A model generated the notes under the pieces. It was given only the letters and a program-made list of their open reading frames with translations. It had not been told where the DNA came from and made no database searches. DNA of 64,000 nucleotides, taken from NCBI GenBank assembly GCA_965224095.1, contig OZ245039.1:1178001-1242000 (forward strand), read 5' to 3'. Within the stretch, counting starts at the first letter, position 1, and the number at the start of each line of letters is the position of its first letter. This stretch comes from JBPEWY01 sp965224095. GTDB lineage: Bacteria; Bacteroidota; Bacteroidia; Flavobacteriales; Flavobacteriaceae. A program made the position numbers and the translations under genes. Positions 42,472-51,794 of this stretch are shown here, one piece after another.

Positions 42472-42933
42472 ATGAAACATTACGCAAAACTGAGGTGGAA
42501 GAAAAAACCGGAAGAGGTATTTACGAATCACAAATACAGCCGATTACATACCTGGTTATTCGATGGAGGCACTGCGGTTAGGGCTTCCTCATCGCCCGAA
42601 ATTATTCCTGCTCCCATGTCGGACGTTTCCGCTATTGACCCCGAAGAGGCTTTTATTGCAGCTCTTTCCAGCTGCCATATGCTTTTTTTTCTATCCGTAA
42701 CCGCCTCCCGGCAATACGTGGTTGATTCTTATGAAGACGAGGTAGAAGGAATAACCGAAAAAGACGAAAACAAAAAAATTAGCATTACCAAAATTACATT
42801 GAGGCCTAAAGTGATTTTTTCGGGAGATAACATCCCTTCTTCTAATGAAATTAAATTCTTTCACGAAACGGCTCACAAAAAATGTTATCTGGCAAACTCT
42901 GTAAAAGCTAAAATTAGTATTCATCCCGTTTAA
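42472..42933 (+). CDS. OsmC family protein (peroxide/stress protein)
   Basis: A 153-aa OsmC-fold protein. The two redox-active Cys are present: first in AALSSCHMLFF near 64, second in HKKCYLANSV near 138. N-terminal strand region includes DGGTAVRASSSPEI, like OsmC proteins that reduce organic peroxides. First gene of a three-gene operon (osmC, ACT, DinB). Confidence 0.88.
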   Translation: MKHYAKLRWKKKPEEVFTNHKYSRLHTWLFDGGTAVRASSSPEIIPAPMSDVSAIDPEEAFIAALSSCHMLFFLSVTASRQYVVDSYEDEVEGITEKDENKKISITKITLRPKVIFSGDNIPSSNEIKFFHETAHKKCYLANSVKAKISIHPV

Positions 42934-42944
42934 ACCAAAATACT

Positions 42945-43343
42945 GTGAAAGATCTTGAAATACATTTAAATAACCATCCGGGCGCTCTGGCCACTATGGG
43001 TGAAATCCTGGCAAGCGAAGGAATAAGCATCGAAGGTGGCGGTGTTTGGCTGCAAGCCGATAAAGGAATTGCACATTTTCTGTTTAAGGATGCCGAAAAA
43101 GCCCGAGAGGTCCTTGAAAGTCATGGAATTAAGGTAGTCAGGGAAAATGAAATACTCATTCAAAAGCTCAAACAGGATATTCCCGGACAACTTGGAAAAT
43201 TTACCCGGTTGTTAGCCCGGAAAAATATCAATATTGAAGTACAATACAGCGATCATTACAATCGGCTTATCCTTGTTGTCGACGACTATGCAAAAGGAAA
43301 GGAACTATCCCGAAAATGGTCTGAAGAACAGTGTAAATCATGA
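42945..43343 (+). CDS. Tandem ACT domain protein, GTG start
   Basis: A 132-aa protein with two ACT-like halves: IHLNNHPGALATMGEILASEGI and DIPGQLGKFTRLLARKNINIEVQYSDH. ACT domains bind amino acids or small ligands and often control enzymes. No ATG near the start; GTG 42945 lies 11 bp after the OsmC stop. The stop overlaps the DinB ATG by 4 bp, so translation is coupled. Confidence 0.82.
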   Translation: MKDLEIHLNNHPGALATMGEILASEGISIEGGGVWLQADKGIAHFLFKDAEKAREVLESHGIKVVRENEILIQKLKQDIPGQLGKFTRLLARKNINIEVQYSDHYNRLILVVDDYAKGKELSRKWSEEQCKS

Positions 43344-43810
43344 ACTCAAAAGAAATTATATTACAGAATTTTTCGGAAATCCGCAGAAGAAGCATCAAAC
43401 TGTGGAAGGCAATCCCGGAAGCGCATTATTGGTGGAAACCGGATAAGGATGCTTTAAGCATCCTTGAAATGATCCGGCATGTCCTGGAAGCAGAACACCT
43501 TTATCACGTGATTATCCAAAGGAAGGGAAATCTGGGAGATTATCAATCGCCCTGGGAAGGAAGAACATTTGTATCTGTACAAGATGAATTACAGTTTGCA
43601 GAACCCTATAGAGATGCTTTCCTCACTGTGATAACCACATTTACGGAAGCAGAACTAAAACATTTTGTAATTGACCGAACCGAGGTAAACCAGCGCAAAA
43701 TACTGGGAGACTATCTGTTACGTATTGCTTACCATGAATCGGTTCACACCGGGCAAATGTTAGCGTATCTGAGAACCTTTGGCCTAAAAAGACCCAGTAT
43801 CTGGGATTAA
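43340..43810 (+). CDS. DinB/YfiT-like four-helix protein
   Basis: A 156-aa four-helix-bundle protein with likely metal-binding His: LEAEHLYHVI near 55 and AYHESVHTGQM near 135. DinB-like proteins bind zinc or nickel and some act as thiol-dependent transferases. The gene overlaps the ACT gene by 4 bp. Confidence 0.88.
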   Translation: MNSKEIILQNFSEIRRRSIKLWKAIPEAHYWWKPDKDALSILEMIRHVLEAEHLYHVIIQRKGNLGDYQSPWEGRTFVSVQDELQFAEPYRDAFLTVITTFTEAELKHFVIDRTEVNQRKILGDYLLRIAYHESVHTGQMLAYLRTFGLKRPSIWD

Positions 43811-43817
43811 AAAGCAA

Positions 43818-43825
43818 TACTTTTG
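43818..43825 (+). promoter_or_regulatory. -7 promoter element of the ArsR-like gene
   Basis: TACTTTTG (TAnnTTTG), 30 bp before the ATG at 43856; rules out the TTG at 43823 as start. Confidence 0.5.
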
Positions 43826-43855
43826 TATCTTATAATCACTTGTAAAGTGAATGTC

Positions 43856-44548
43856 ATGGAAATGCTGGAAAACAGGTTTGGTGAGATTGCCTCGCTGTTT
43901 GGAAACAGACCGCGGGCTATTATGCTTTGGTGTTTGTTGGATGGAAAGGCCTATACGGCTACAGAGCTTGCGCTCAGTGCAGATATTTCTTTTCAGTCGG
44001 CCAGCAATCATCTGTTAAAACTTGTAAAAGGAAACCTGCTTAAAGTAGAAAATCAGGGAAGGCATCGATACTATACATTTGCCAACCCGGAAGTGGCCCG
44101 GGTAGTCGAATCGATGGCAAGTCTGATTCCTGACCACCGGCATTTGGAACGAAAAAAAATAAGGGTTCCCGAAACCCTAGCGTATGCACGCACCTGTTAC
44201 GACCACCTCGCCGGCTCATTAGGGGTTAAAATTACAAAGGCCTTATTGGATCAGGGAATTCTTTTAAAAAATAATTCAAAAGCGTATATCCTCTCCAATA
44301 AAGGAAGAAGCTGGTTTAAGGAAATTGAAATAGATACCGATAAACTTAAGCGCCATAAGCGGTCTTTTGCGCATCCGTGCTTAGACTGGAGCGAAAGAAC
44401 ACATCATCTTGCCGGGGCCTTAGGAGCAGCCATACTGGATGTATGCCTTAGAAACGACTGGATACGCAGAAAAAGAGATTCAAGAGAAATCATAATCACT
44501 TCCCAGGGTAAAACAGCCTTCCGAACCCTCTTGCAAATTGAACTCTGA
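43856..44548 (+). CDS. ArsR-like winged-helix regulator (230 aa)
   Basis: N-terminal ArsR-type winged helix: RPRAIMLWCLLDGKAYTATELALSADISFQSASNHLLKLVKGNLL, followed by the wing QGRHRYYTFANPEV. The C-terminal half includes TCYDHLAGSLGVKI and HPCLDWSERTHHLAGALG, with Cys and His residues that might bind metal. This architecture is common for stand-alone regulators next to DinB or OsmC-like genes. The signal is not known. Confidence 0.85.
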   Translation: MEMLENRFGEIASLFGNRPRAIMLWCLLDGKAYTATELALSADISFQSASNHLLKLVKGNLLKVENQGRHRYYTFANPEVARVVESMASLIPDHRHLERKKIRVPETLAYARTCYDHLAGSLGVKITKALLDQGILLKNNSKAYILSNKGRSWFKEIEIDTDKLKRHKRSFAHPCLDWSERTHHLAGALGAAILDVCLRNDWIRRKRDSREIIITSQGKTAFRTLLQIEL

Positions 44549-44665
44549 TAACAATAAATAGTTGAAACACTATTTCAGTGTATATAAGCGTAAAGTCCTG
44601 AGACTTGCTTTTAAACCAAAAATAAATCAATATATTTAACCCATATTATTTGTTTTAATGGTTAA

Positions 44666-45313
44666 ATGCGGAAATTAGATTTATATACCGGCTCCTATCA
44701 CGGTACTTACAAATTAATTGGCGGACAATTATGCCTGGATTTTGTAAACACCATAAGCTATAGAAACAAAGACAAAGCACATGATTGGCTGGATCATACC
44801 GAAAATATTGCCATCTGGGCGGTAGAAACCAATATTCTCAATCAAAAAGAAGTTAAGGAATTAAGCCTTAAACTAAAACACGAAAAAAAATATCAAAAAC
44901 AAATTATCCGTTTAAAGGAGATAAGGGCAATGATTTACGGGATCTTCACTCGTATAATCAATAATAAAACTCCCTTAAAAAAAGACATGGTGCTTTTCAA
45001 TACGCTTATGGGAGAAACAATGAGTAGATTATCTGTAACACATGAGCATGGAAAGTTTTATCTGCAAAGCCCTGGTCGTCAAAATTCCTTTTTGAAAATT
45101 CAGGATGCTATTATAAAATCGGTCGTGGAAACCCTGACCAAAAGCGATTTAACCCGTATAAAGCAATGCAGTGCCTGTTTTTGGCTCTATGAAGATAAAA
45201 GCAAAAACCGCAGTCGCCGTTGGTGTGTCATGGAAGATTGCGGAAACCGGCACAAAGTAAATCAGTTTAACAAAAGAAAGCTCAGCAATAATAAAGGCCT
45301 ACCCGGTACATAG
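44666..45313 (+). CDS. CGNR zinc-finger / ABATE domain regulator
   Basis: A 215-aa protein. Residues 15-140 are ABATE-like (GGQLCLDFVNTISYRN), and residues 165-200 the CGNR zinc finger: KQCSACFWLYEDKSKNRSRRWCVMEDCGNRHKV, with four Cys and the CGNR box in order. Members are presumed transcriptional regulators. Not obviously in an operon with neighbours. Confidence 0.88.
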   Translation: MRKLDLYTGSYHGTYKLIGGQLCLDFVNTISYRNKDKAHDWLDHTENIAIWAVETNILNQKEVKELSLKLKHEKKYQKQIIRLKEIRAMIYGIFTRIINNKTPLKKDMVLFNTLMGETMSRLSVTHEHGKFYLQSPGRQNSFLKIQDAIIKSVVETLTKSDLTRIKQCSACFWLYEDKSKNRSRRWCVMEDCGNRHKVNQFNKRKLSNNKGLPGT

Positions 45314-45462
45314 GTATCCTGTAATTTTAAGAATCTTCGCTGTCCCCTCCTCTTTTCCAGTATAAATACGCGTGGCTATATCCGAAAACACTACTAAAAG
45401 GTTTCATTAAAATCTGTCCCCGGGTTTTGATATGTGCTCTACAAAATTAAATAACCACTATA

Positions 45463-45512
45463 AACCAAATAATTGGTTAATTCAAAAAATAATAATAACT
45501 TTAACCAGTTAA
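45463..45512 (+). promoter_or_regulatory. Putative operator region upstream of the GNAT operon
   Basis: Two inverted repeats: AACCAA/TTGGTT with a 4-bp spacer (45463-45478) and TTTAAC-CA-GTTAAA (45500-45513). The latter shares the 12-bp core TTAACCAGTTAA, including the CA spacer, with the MarR operator at 36283-36306. Possibly a second target of that MarR protein. Confidence 0.5.
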
Positions 45513-45522
45513 ATAATTTTTA

Positions 45523-46017
45523 ATGGTTAATAGAATTTACATAACTAACGGAGAAGTAGTAACAATTCGCACGGCATCCAACACCGATACCGAACAAATT
45601 ACCAGGTTGGTGAAACAGGGGTTAAGGGAATTCGGATTTACTTATGATGCTAACAGTTCCGAAGCAGACCTGTATGATATTGAAAGAGAATATCCGTTAA
45701 ACGGAGGGATATTTTTGGTAGCATTGAATAGCAATCAATTGGTAACTGCATCGGGAGGATTAATAAAACTATCTCCTTTAAAATTCAAAATCAGAAAAAT
45801 GTACGTACACAAAAACTACCGGGGGATGGGTATTTCCAAACAAATACTAACCGAACTGGAAAATTACGCTATAGGCTGTGGCGGCAAACAAATTGTCCTG
45901 GAAACAACAAAAGCAATGAAAGCGGCAATTTCGTTGTATAAATCATTTGGTTATAAGGAAAAGGAAGCTAAAATTGCATCTCCCCGATGTGACCTGAGTA
46001 TGACTAAATATTTATAA
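45523..46017 (+). CDS. GNAT family N-acetyltransferase
   Basis: A 164-aa GNAT protein: IRTASNTDTEQITRLVKQ at the start, MYVHKNYRGMGISKQILTELENYA (acetyl-CoA loop R-G-M-G-I) near 105, and ALYKSFGY-type end SLYKSFGYKEKE. Likely acts on a small amine or amino acid. It starts a three-gene operon with 8-bp and 2-bp gaps. Confidence 0.9.
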   Translation: MVNRIYITNGEVVTIRTASNTDTEQITRLVKQGLREFGFTYDANSSEADLYDIEREYPLNGGIFLVALNSNQLVTASGGLIKLSPLKFKIRKMYVHKNYRGMGISKQILTELENYAIGCGGKQIVLETTKAMKAAISLYKSFGYKEKEAKIASPRCDLSMTKYL

Positions 46018-46025
46018 TACGTTAT

Positions 46026-46850
46026 ATGGAGTTTAAGCCTTCTATTTTATATCTGACCGATTTTCATTACCCAGCCAGGGGAAGGGTATATTATGAAGAA
46101 GATATTTATATAATGTCTTTTCTCAAAGAGGAATACCAGCTTTTAATTTGTCATCCTCAAAACTCTGAAAAATATGAAACCCTGACTGATCTGGTGATGT
46201 TCAGAAATACGGGTTCTGTTGTGTACTACAAACAGGAATTCGATCGGTTTGTGCAACGCGTGCAACAGAATTCTATAAAGACCTATAATCAAATGATCGG
46301 GAAAGGCGATACAAAGGGGAAACAACACCTGTTGGATTTAACAAAATTACACTATCCTGTTATTCCCAGCGCTGCTTCACTGTCGGAACTGGATTTGTTG
46401 CCCTCGACATATAAATACCTCTTGAAACTTAAAAATGGAGCCGATTCGATAGGGATGAAAACCGTATCGTATAAGGAATTGCTAAAAGAGGATATACGCA
46501 ATTATATTATTCAGCCATATATTGATTTTGAGTATGAAGTGTCGTTTTATTTTGTTGATGGCCAATTTCTATACGCACTTTACACTCCTGATAAAACCCA
46601 GAGATGGGAATTAACCGAATACATCCCTACGGAGGAAGATTTGCTATTTGCCACCCAATTCATTCGGTGGAATTCTCTTTCTTACGGAATACAGAGAGTA
46701 GATGCCTGTCGCCTTAAAAACAACAGGCTACTCCTTGTGGAGCTGGAAGACTTAAACCCTTTCCTCTCTCTTGACCGATTAAGTGAAGAGGTGAAAAAAA
46801 AATTTATTAGTGCTTTCAAACATTCCATTGCTAACGTTATAAACACATAA
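46026..46850 (+). CDS. RimK-like ATP-grasp protein
   Basis: A 274-aa ATP-grasp enzyme, related to RimK-like ligases: KQHLLDLTKLHYPVIPSA, a Lys-rich nucleotide strand (YLLKLKNGADSIGM), YIIQPYIDFEYEVSFYFVDGQFLYAL, and the metal site QRVDACRLKNNRLLLVELEDLNPFLSL. Such enzymes join a carboxylate to an amine or amino acid with ATP. Substrate unknown; the GNAT and aldo/keto reductase neighbours suggest a small modified metabolite. Confidence 0.75.
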   Translation: MEFKPSILYLTDFHYPARGRVYYEEDIYIMSFLKEEYQLLICHPQNSEKYETLTDLVMFRNTGSVVYYKQEFDRFVQRVQQNSIKTYNQMIGKGDTKGKQHLLDLTKLHYPVIPSAASLSELDLLPSTYKYLLKLKNGADSIGMKTVSYKELLKEDIRNYIIQPYIDFEYEVSFYFVDGQFLYALYTPDKTQRWELTEYIPTEEDLLFATQFIRWNSLSYGIQRVDACRLKNNRLLLVELEDLNPFLSLDRLSEEVKKKFISAFKHSIANVINT

Positions 46851-46852
46851 AA

Positions 46853-47830
46853 ATGTACTATAAAAAATTAGGTGCTTCGGGGCTTAAGGTTTCACCTCTG
46901 TGTCTGGGCACTATGACTTTCGGCGATGGTGCCGATTTAAATGCCTGTAAGACTATTTACAAGGCGGCCCGGGATAAAGGGATTAATTTTTTCGATTGTG
47001 CCAACGTATATGCCGATGGAGAATCGGAAGTTATGTTAGGTAAATTAATCAAAGAACACCGGCATGAAGTTATTATTACCAGCAAGGCTTTTTATGCTAC
47101 CGGAGCAGGCCCGAACGATCGGGGACTAAGCAGAATTCACCTTACCAGCGCGTTGGAACGTAGTTTAAAACGGTTGAATACGGATTATATTGATCTGTAC
47201 TACCTTCACGCCTTTGATCCGGATACTCCGCTGGAGGAAAGTTTATCAGCACTCAATGATTTTGTCAGGCAGGGAAAAATCCGTTATATAGGTTTAAGCA
47301 ATTTTGCCGCCTGGCAGACCATGAAGGCCATTGCCATAACCGAAAAGAAGAATTTAGTTCCCGTAAGCTGCATACAGCCAATGTATAATGTATTAAAAAG
47401 ACAATGCGAATCCGAAATTCTTCCTATGGCAAAAAGCGAAAACCTGGGTGTTGTTTCATACAGTCCCCTGGCGGGTGGACTGCTCACGGGAAAATACCAC
47501 GGCCGGACGGCAATGCAGGGTCGGTTTACGGATAGTAAAATGTATCAGGACCGATATAAAGAAAAAACAAACGATCAATCGGTACGCCGGTTTCTAAACT
47601 TTGCCAGGAAACACGCTTTCGACCCGGTTGCTCTGGCTATAAGCTGGGTAAAATCGCACCCTTGCATAACCGCTCCGATTATTGGTGCACGCAGTAGTAA
47701 ACAGCTGGAATCCGGCCTAAAAGCACTGGATATTGATCTGAGCCCGGAAATGCGAGCTACCATTTCTTCCTTTTCCCAAACACCTTCGATTGCCACCGAC
47801 AGAACTGAAGAACAGGCATGGCGACGGTAA
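46853..47830 (+). CDS. Aldo/keto reductase
   Basis: A 325-aa NADPH-dependent AKR. The tetrad is visible: Asp in FFDCANVYADG, Tyr in the same stretch, Lys in IITSKAFYAT and His in LYYLHAFDPDT. NADPH site ending ITAPIIGARSSKQLESGLKAL. Third gene of the operon, 2 bp after the ATP-grasp gene. Confidence 0.93.
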   Translation: MYYKKLGASGLKVSPLCLGTMTFGDGADLNACKTIYKAARDKGINFFDCANVYADGESEVMLGKLIKEHRHEVIITSKAFYATGAGPNDRGLSRIHLTSALERSLKRLNTDYIDLYYLHAFDPDTPLEESLSALNDFVRQGKIRYIGLSNFAAWQTMKAIAITEKKNLVPVSCIQPMYNVLKRQCESEILPMAKSENLGVVSYSPLAGGLLTGKYHGRTAMQGRFTDSKMYQDRYKEKTNDQSVRRFLNFARKHAFDPVALAISWVKSHPCITAPIIGARSSKQLESGLKALDIDLSPEMRATISSFSQTPSIATDRTEEQAWRR

Positions 47831-47896
47831 CCATGCTTTTCTAACCGAAAAACACAATAAATGCTGTTCGCCATAAACTCGGGGAGTCTGCTCTGC

Positions 47897-47904
47897 TAGT
47901 TTTG
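47897..47904 (+). promoter_or_regulatory. -7 promoter element of the alpha/beta hydrolase gene
   Basis: TAGTTTTG (TAnnTTTG), 16 bp before the ATG at 47920; it overlaps the TTG at 47902, which is therefore not the start. Confidence 0.5.
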
Positions 47905-47919
47905 TATAAAACATTACAC

Positions 47920-48858
47920 ATGAGCATGGATCACCAGGTGCAGTCACTGTTAAAAAAATGGAGCCGTCAACCTCAAATTCCCATTGAAAACCTCACTCCG
48001 AAAAATGTTCGTAATCAGGAACTGAAAATGATACCCCATAGCGGGGAAGAAATACCGCTGTTTCTGATCGGGAATATTAAAACCACGGGGCTACCATACG
48101 AAATTCCCATTCGGATATATAGTGATAGGCCTGTAAAAGGACTACTACCAACGCTGATTTACTTTCACGGAGGAGGCTTTGTTTCCGGCCTGGCTCCGTA
48201 CGACAAAACGCTTAGGGCAATTGCTAAAAAATCAGGGTGTTTACTCCTGGCAATTCAATACAGATTGGCTCCCGAAAATAAATTTCCCTGTGCCGTTAAC
48301 GACAGTATCGAAGCGTTTAAATGGGTCGTTAAACACCATCAGAAGTTAAGAGTAGACCGCTCCAGAATAGGCGTGGCGGGAGATAGCGCCGGAGGTAACC
48401 TGGTTGTGTGCTTGTGTAATTCCCTGAGTATGCCGTACCGAAATTTAACTAAATTTCAGATCTTGATTTATCCCATGTTGGATGCCAGTATGCATTCAGG
48501 TTCTTACAAAAAATACGCCTCCGGATATGGGTTCACCGCGGCTAAAAGCGCCTGGTATTTTAATCAATACCTCACCAAAACAATATGTCGGAAAAGCCCC
48601 GCTGTTTCTCCTTTATTTGCTCAAATACCGGAAAGGCTCCCGCGAACCTTCATTTATGCCGCCGAACTTGATCCGCTTTTGGACGACAGTAGGCGTTATT
48701 TCCGGAAACTTAAAAAAAATAACATTTCTGTTACTTATAAAGAATATAAAGGCATGATTCACGGGTTTCTTTTGTTTCGCGGTGTAATTGATAAGGCAAA
48801 TAACCTTATCAATGATATTACGAAAGTATTAAAAGCCCAATTAGAGATACAGGAATAG
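47920..48858 (+). CDS. HSL-type alpha/beta hydrolase
   Basis: A 312-aa esterase/lipase of the hormone-sensitive lipase group: oxyanion motif HGGGFVSG near 85, nucleophile GDSAGGNL near 155, Asp in AELDPLLDDS near 250, His in GMIHGFLLF near 280. Cytoplasmic. Short acyl esters are usual substrates. Own promoter, not in an obvious operon. Confidence 0.92.
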   Translation: MSMDHQVQSLLKKWSRQPQIPIENLTPKNVRNQELKMIPHSGEEIPLFLIGNIKTTGLPYEIPIRIYSDRPVKGLLPTLIYFHGGGFVSGLAPYDKTLRAIAKKSGCLLLAIQYRLAPENKFPCAVNDSIEAFKWVVKHHQKLRVDRSRIGVAGDSAGGNLVVCLCNSLSMPYRNLTKFQILIYPMLDASMHSGSYKKYASGYGFTAAKSAWYFNQYLTKTICRKSPAVSPLFAQIPERLPRTFIYAAELDPLLDDSRRYFRKLKKNNISVTYKEYKGMIHGFLLFRGVIDKANNLINDITKVLKAQLEIQE

Positions 48859-48966
48859 CTAACAGCCCCTATTTTCTTTTTTTGACCGAAAAACACAATT
48901 TTTTATATAAATAACAAGCTTTAAAAATTAATTCGAAGGAATTTTGCTCGCATTAAAACAAATACT

Positions 48967-49821
48967 ATGACCTTAAAATTATTTTCATTTTTACTTCTTT
49001 GGGGTTTTACATCTACCATCCTTGCACAGGATATTCCAACTTTTAAAAATTATGACGGTGTTCAAACAATTCTTGAAGATTTTGATACCGTATTCACGGA
49101 GGAAATGACCTGGATTGAAGTTCGCAACGCTCTTAAGGATGGAAAAAATACCATTATCATAGGAACAGGCGGGGTAGAGCAAAATGGTCCGTACGCCGTA
49201 ACGGGAAGGCATAACTACATTTTGCGGGCCACAACCGAAGCTATTGCCCGTAAATTAGGTGATGCTTTAGTTGCTCCTATTGTTCCTTTTGTTCCCGAAG
49301 GGAAAATTAATCCTCCCTCAGATCATATGCTCTTTCCCGGAACCGTTAGCGTTCGGGAGCAAACCTTTAAGCGCTTACTTATTGATATTGCTTCCAGTTA
49401 TAAGACACATGGTTTTAAACATATTGTCTTTATAGGAGATAGCGGAGGCAATCAAAAAGGAATGAAGAAAGTGGCGGAAAAACTGCATTCCCAATGGAAA
49501 AATTCCGGCGTTACGGTTTCCTATATCCCGGAATATTACACCTGGCATCCGGCCAATCCGGATAACGGCTGGTTAAGCCAGTTCGGCATTATAGAAACTG
49601 ATGAGGGTTTACACGATAATTATTGTGTAACGGCTATGTTATGCGCAATCAACCCGGAACTAAACAGAATAAAACAGCGTATAAAAAAGGAAAAGGCGTC
49701 AATTAATGGGGTTCCGCTGATACCAATGGAAAAAACAATCGATATTGGAACCAAAGCCATTCAGTATCTATCCGACATAACTGTTAAAGCTATTTTAAGA
49801 CGTGCCGATACCACGAGGTAA
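48967..49821 (+). CDS. Exported creatininase-family amidohydrolase
   Basis: A 284-aa protein with signal peptide (LFSFLLLWGFTSTILAQ). Creatininase fold: GGVEQNGPYAVTGRHNY near 71 with the first Glu and the His ligand (Asp ligand not in the usual place), VSVREQTFKRLLIDI, GDSGGNQKGMKKV near 157, and DEGLHDNYCVT near 212. The family cleaves cyclic amides or related bonds; substrate here open. Its 3' end overlaps the next CDS by 20 bp in a different frame. Confidence 0.85.
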   Translation: MTLKLFSFLLLWGFTSTILAQDIPTFKNYDGVQTILEDFDTVFTEEMTWIEVRNALKDGKNTIIIGTGGVEQNGPYAVTGRHNYILRATTEAIARKLGDALVAPIVPFVPEGKINPPSDHMLFPGTVSVREQTFKRLLIDIASSYKTHGFKHIVFIGDSGGNQKGMKKVAEKLHSQWKNSGVTVSYIPEYYTWHPANPDNGWLSQFGIIETDEGLHDNYCVTAMLCAINPELNRIKQRIKKEKASINGVPLIPMEKTIDIGTKAIQYLSDITVKAILRRADTTR

Positions 49822-51148
49822 AAAATGTATTGTAGCGTTTTTTTCAATATGTGGTGTTTATGGGCAGCAAACCAAAAACAGTCGTATTTTAGAATTGAGA
49901 GAACGCCTCACCTCTGCCGGAATAAATTACCAGGCAGATAGTATTACCGGGCATAAACAAAAATCTGTATGCTTTTTGACAGGAGGCGAATACCGGGGCA
50001 AGTACGAGATTTGGAGAAATCCGCAATGGGGCGACATTAAAAATGACCAGCTCGGGTATTACTCTCAAAGATTAACACTTCACGGCAATCTGGTACTGAC
50101 AAAAAAAATTCGATGGTACGGTGAACTCATAAGTGGAATCGAAATTTTTAAGAGGTCCCGACCTCTGCCTGTTCAAAACGATCACCTTGATATATTACAA
50201 AACTTTATAGAACTAAGCACTTCGCTGGGCAGGAGTTCTTTACAGGTGAAAATAGGAAGGCAACACCTGTTTTATGGTTCGGGAGGGCTTATAGGAATTA
50301 GGGAAGGCCCAAATATACGCCGGTCTTTTGATGGCGTTAAATTATCTTTTACTGAGAAAAATGCATCTACCGATATTTTTTATACCAAAGAGGTACAAAT
50401 AAATCCGGGTACTTTTGACAATGATACTACTTCCGGTCCGCTTTTTTTCGGGATCTATCACAGTACAGGTAAGGCGATCGATTTTTACTATTTGAATTTT
50501 AGGCTTCGTCCATCAACTATTAATAAAGCAAAAGGTCCTGAAAAGAGACAAACGCTGGGAATTCGTTTTAATCATCAACTGCTTACCCATTTTAATATGG
50601 CTTCGGAGTTTAATTATCAATATGGAAAATCTGGGGATATTCCCATACGAGCCTGGTCTGTAACTAATAACTTCTATTACAAAACCAGGAGCAGTTCAGG
50701 CATTCACGCCGGCCTGAAAATAGATTATTTTTCCGGGGATAAGTCAGAAAAAGATAATCTTCTACACTCGTTTAATCCATTGTTTAATACTCCTTCATAT
50801 CACAGTCTGTTGGCTTCTGTTGCTGCAGTAAATCTTTTTGATGTACACCCCTATGCAATACTGTCACTTCCCGAAAACAAAGTCATAAGCTTTGATTGGA
50901 CACTTCTCTGGAGAGCACGTAAAAAAGACGGGCTGTATATTCCTATTCGTTCGTTTGGAAGAAACGGGCTGGATTCTAAAAAGCATTTTTTGGGCAATGA
51001 ATTTACCCTGGCTTATCATAAAAAAATATCCTCGTCTGCCTCAGTTTCCGTGTATACCCATTACTTTATAACCGGCGATTTCTTTAAAGAAACAGGAAAT
51101 GGTAAAAATATTTTCAACCTGAAATTAATGTATAAAGTACAATGGTAA
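49802..51148 (+). CDS. Alginate-export-like outer-membrane porin
   Basis: A 448-aa predicted outer membrane beta-barrel of the alginate export family. Start is GTG 49802 inside the creatininase gene, giving a signal peptide (KKCIVAFFSICGVYGQQ); no in-frame ATG gives one. Key features: RLTLHGNLVLTKKIRWYGELISG, VKIGRQHLFYGSGGLIGIREGPNIRRSFDGVK (the family's core), many alternating aromatic strands and a C-terminal KVQW. Translationally coupled to the creatininase, suggesting transport of its substrate or product. Confidence 0.85.
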   Translation: MPIPRGKKCIVAFFSICGVYGQQTKNSRILELRERLTSAGINYQADSITGHKQKSVCFLTGGEYRGKYEIWRNPQWGDIKNDQLGYYSQRLTLHGNLVLTKKIRWYGELISGIEIFKRSRPLPVQNDHLDILQNFIELSTSLGRSSLQVKIGRQHLFYGSGGLIGIREGPNIRRSFDGVKLSFTEKNASTDIFYTKEVQINPGTFDNDTTSGPLFFGIYHSTGKAIDFYYLNFRLRPSTINKAKGPEKRQTLGIRFNHQLLTHFNMASEFNYQYGKSGDIPIRAWSVTNNFYYKTRSSSGIHAGLKIDYFSGDKSEKDNLLHSFNPLFNTPSYHSLLASVAAVNLFDVHPYAILSLPENKVISFDWTLLWRARKKDGLYIPIRSFGRNGLDSKKHFLGNEFTLAYHKKISSSASVSVYTHYFITGDFFKETGNGKNIFNLKLMYKVQW

Positions 51149-51176
51149 ACCCGGCTCTGCGCAAATATCTGATACT

Positions 51177-51563
51177 TTATTCAAGTTGATAGTTTGCTAT
51201 TTCCAGTAAATTGCCATCCGGATCTCTAAGATATATCCATTCCTTTTTCTTTCCATGCTCTGCCTTAAATAAAACAGGAGAAACCTGTGGTACTTTATTC
51301 GCAATTAAAAATGCTCTAAAAACGGTAATAGGAGTTTGGGTAATAAAACAAATGCTTATGGCTCCCGGAAGCGTATTTCTGGGTTTGGGATGCAGATCTC
51401 CTCCTAACTGGTGCAGATAAATTTTGTACTTGCCAAATACGAGAGTTTTTGAACTTCCACTTCCTAAAACCTCCATCCCCAGTTTTTCCCTGTAAAATTG
51501 GCAAGCTCTATCTATAGATGCTACAGTAAGCATCAAATGACCAATATGCTGTACATTAATCAT
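51177..51563 (-). CDS. VOC family (glyoxalase-like) protein
   Basis: A 128-aa vicinal-oxygen-chelate protein: VQHIGHLMLTVASIDRACQFYREKLGMEVLG at the start and WIYLRDPDGNLLEIANY at the end, giving the His and Glu metal ligands. ATG 51563 (MINVQHIGHL) rather than the frame from 51605. Convergent with the porin gene. Substrate unknown. Confidence 0.9.
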   Translation of the reverse strand: MINVQHIGHLMLTVASIDRACQFYREKLGMEVLGSGSSKTLVFGKYKIYLHQLGGDLHPKPRNTLPGAISICFITQTPITVFRAFLIANKVPQVSPVLFKAEHGKKKEWIYLRDPDGNLLEIANYQLE

Positions 51564-51794
51564 ATATAACAGTATCGTCTTAAACTGCGGAAACGACGCT
51601 AGCACTTCTTCAATTAAAAAGCCCTCTGTTCCATTTGCATCTCTGCAACTGTATTAAAGAGGGCTCTCTTAGCAATAACCGATCATTATGAAAAAACTAA
51701 CTCTGAACAAAATTGCCAAAGAAATATGATTCGGTCAATGAATTTAAGGCCCGGAACGTATAAGTTTCAGAAATGTATACAAAACAAAAGCTGG

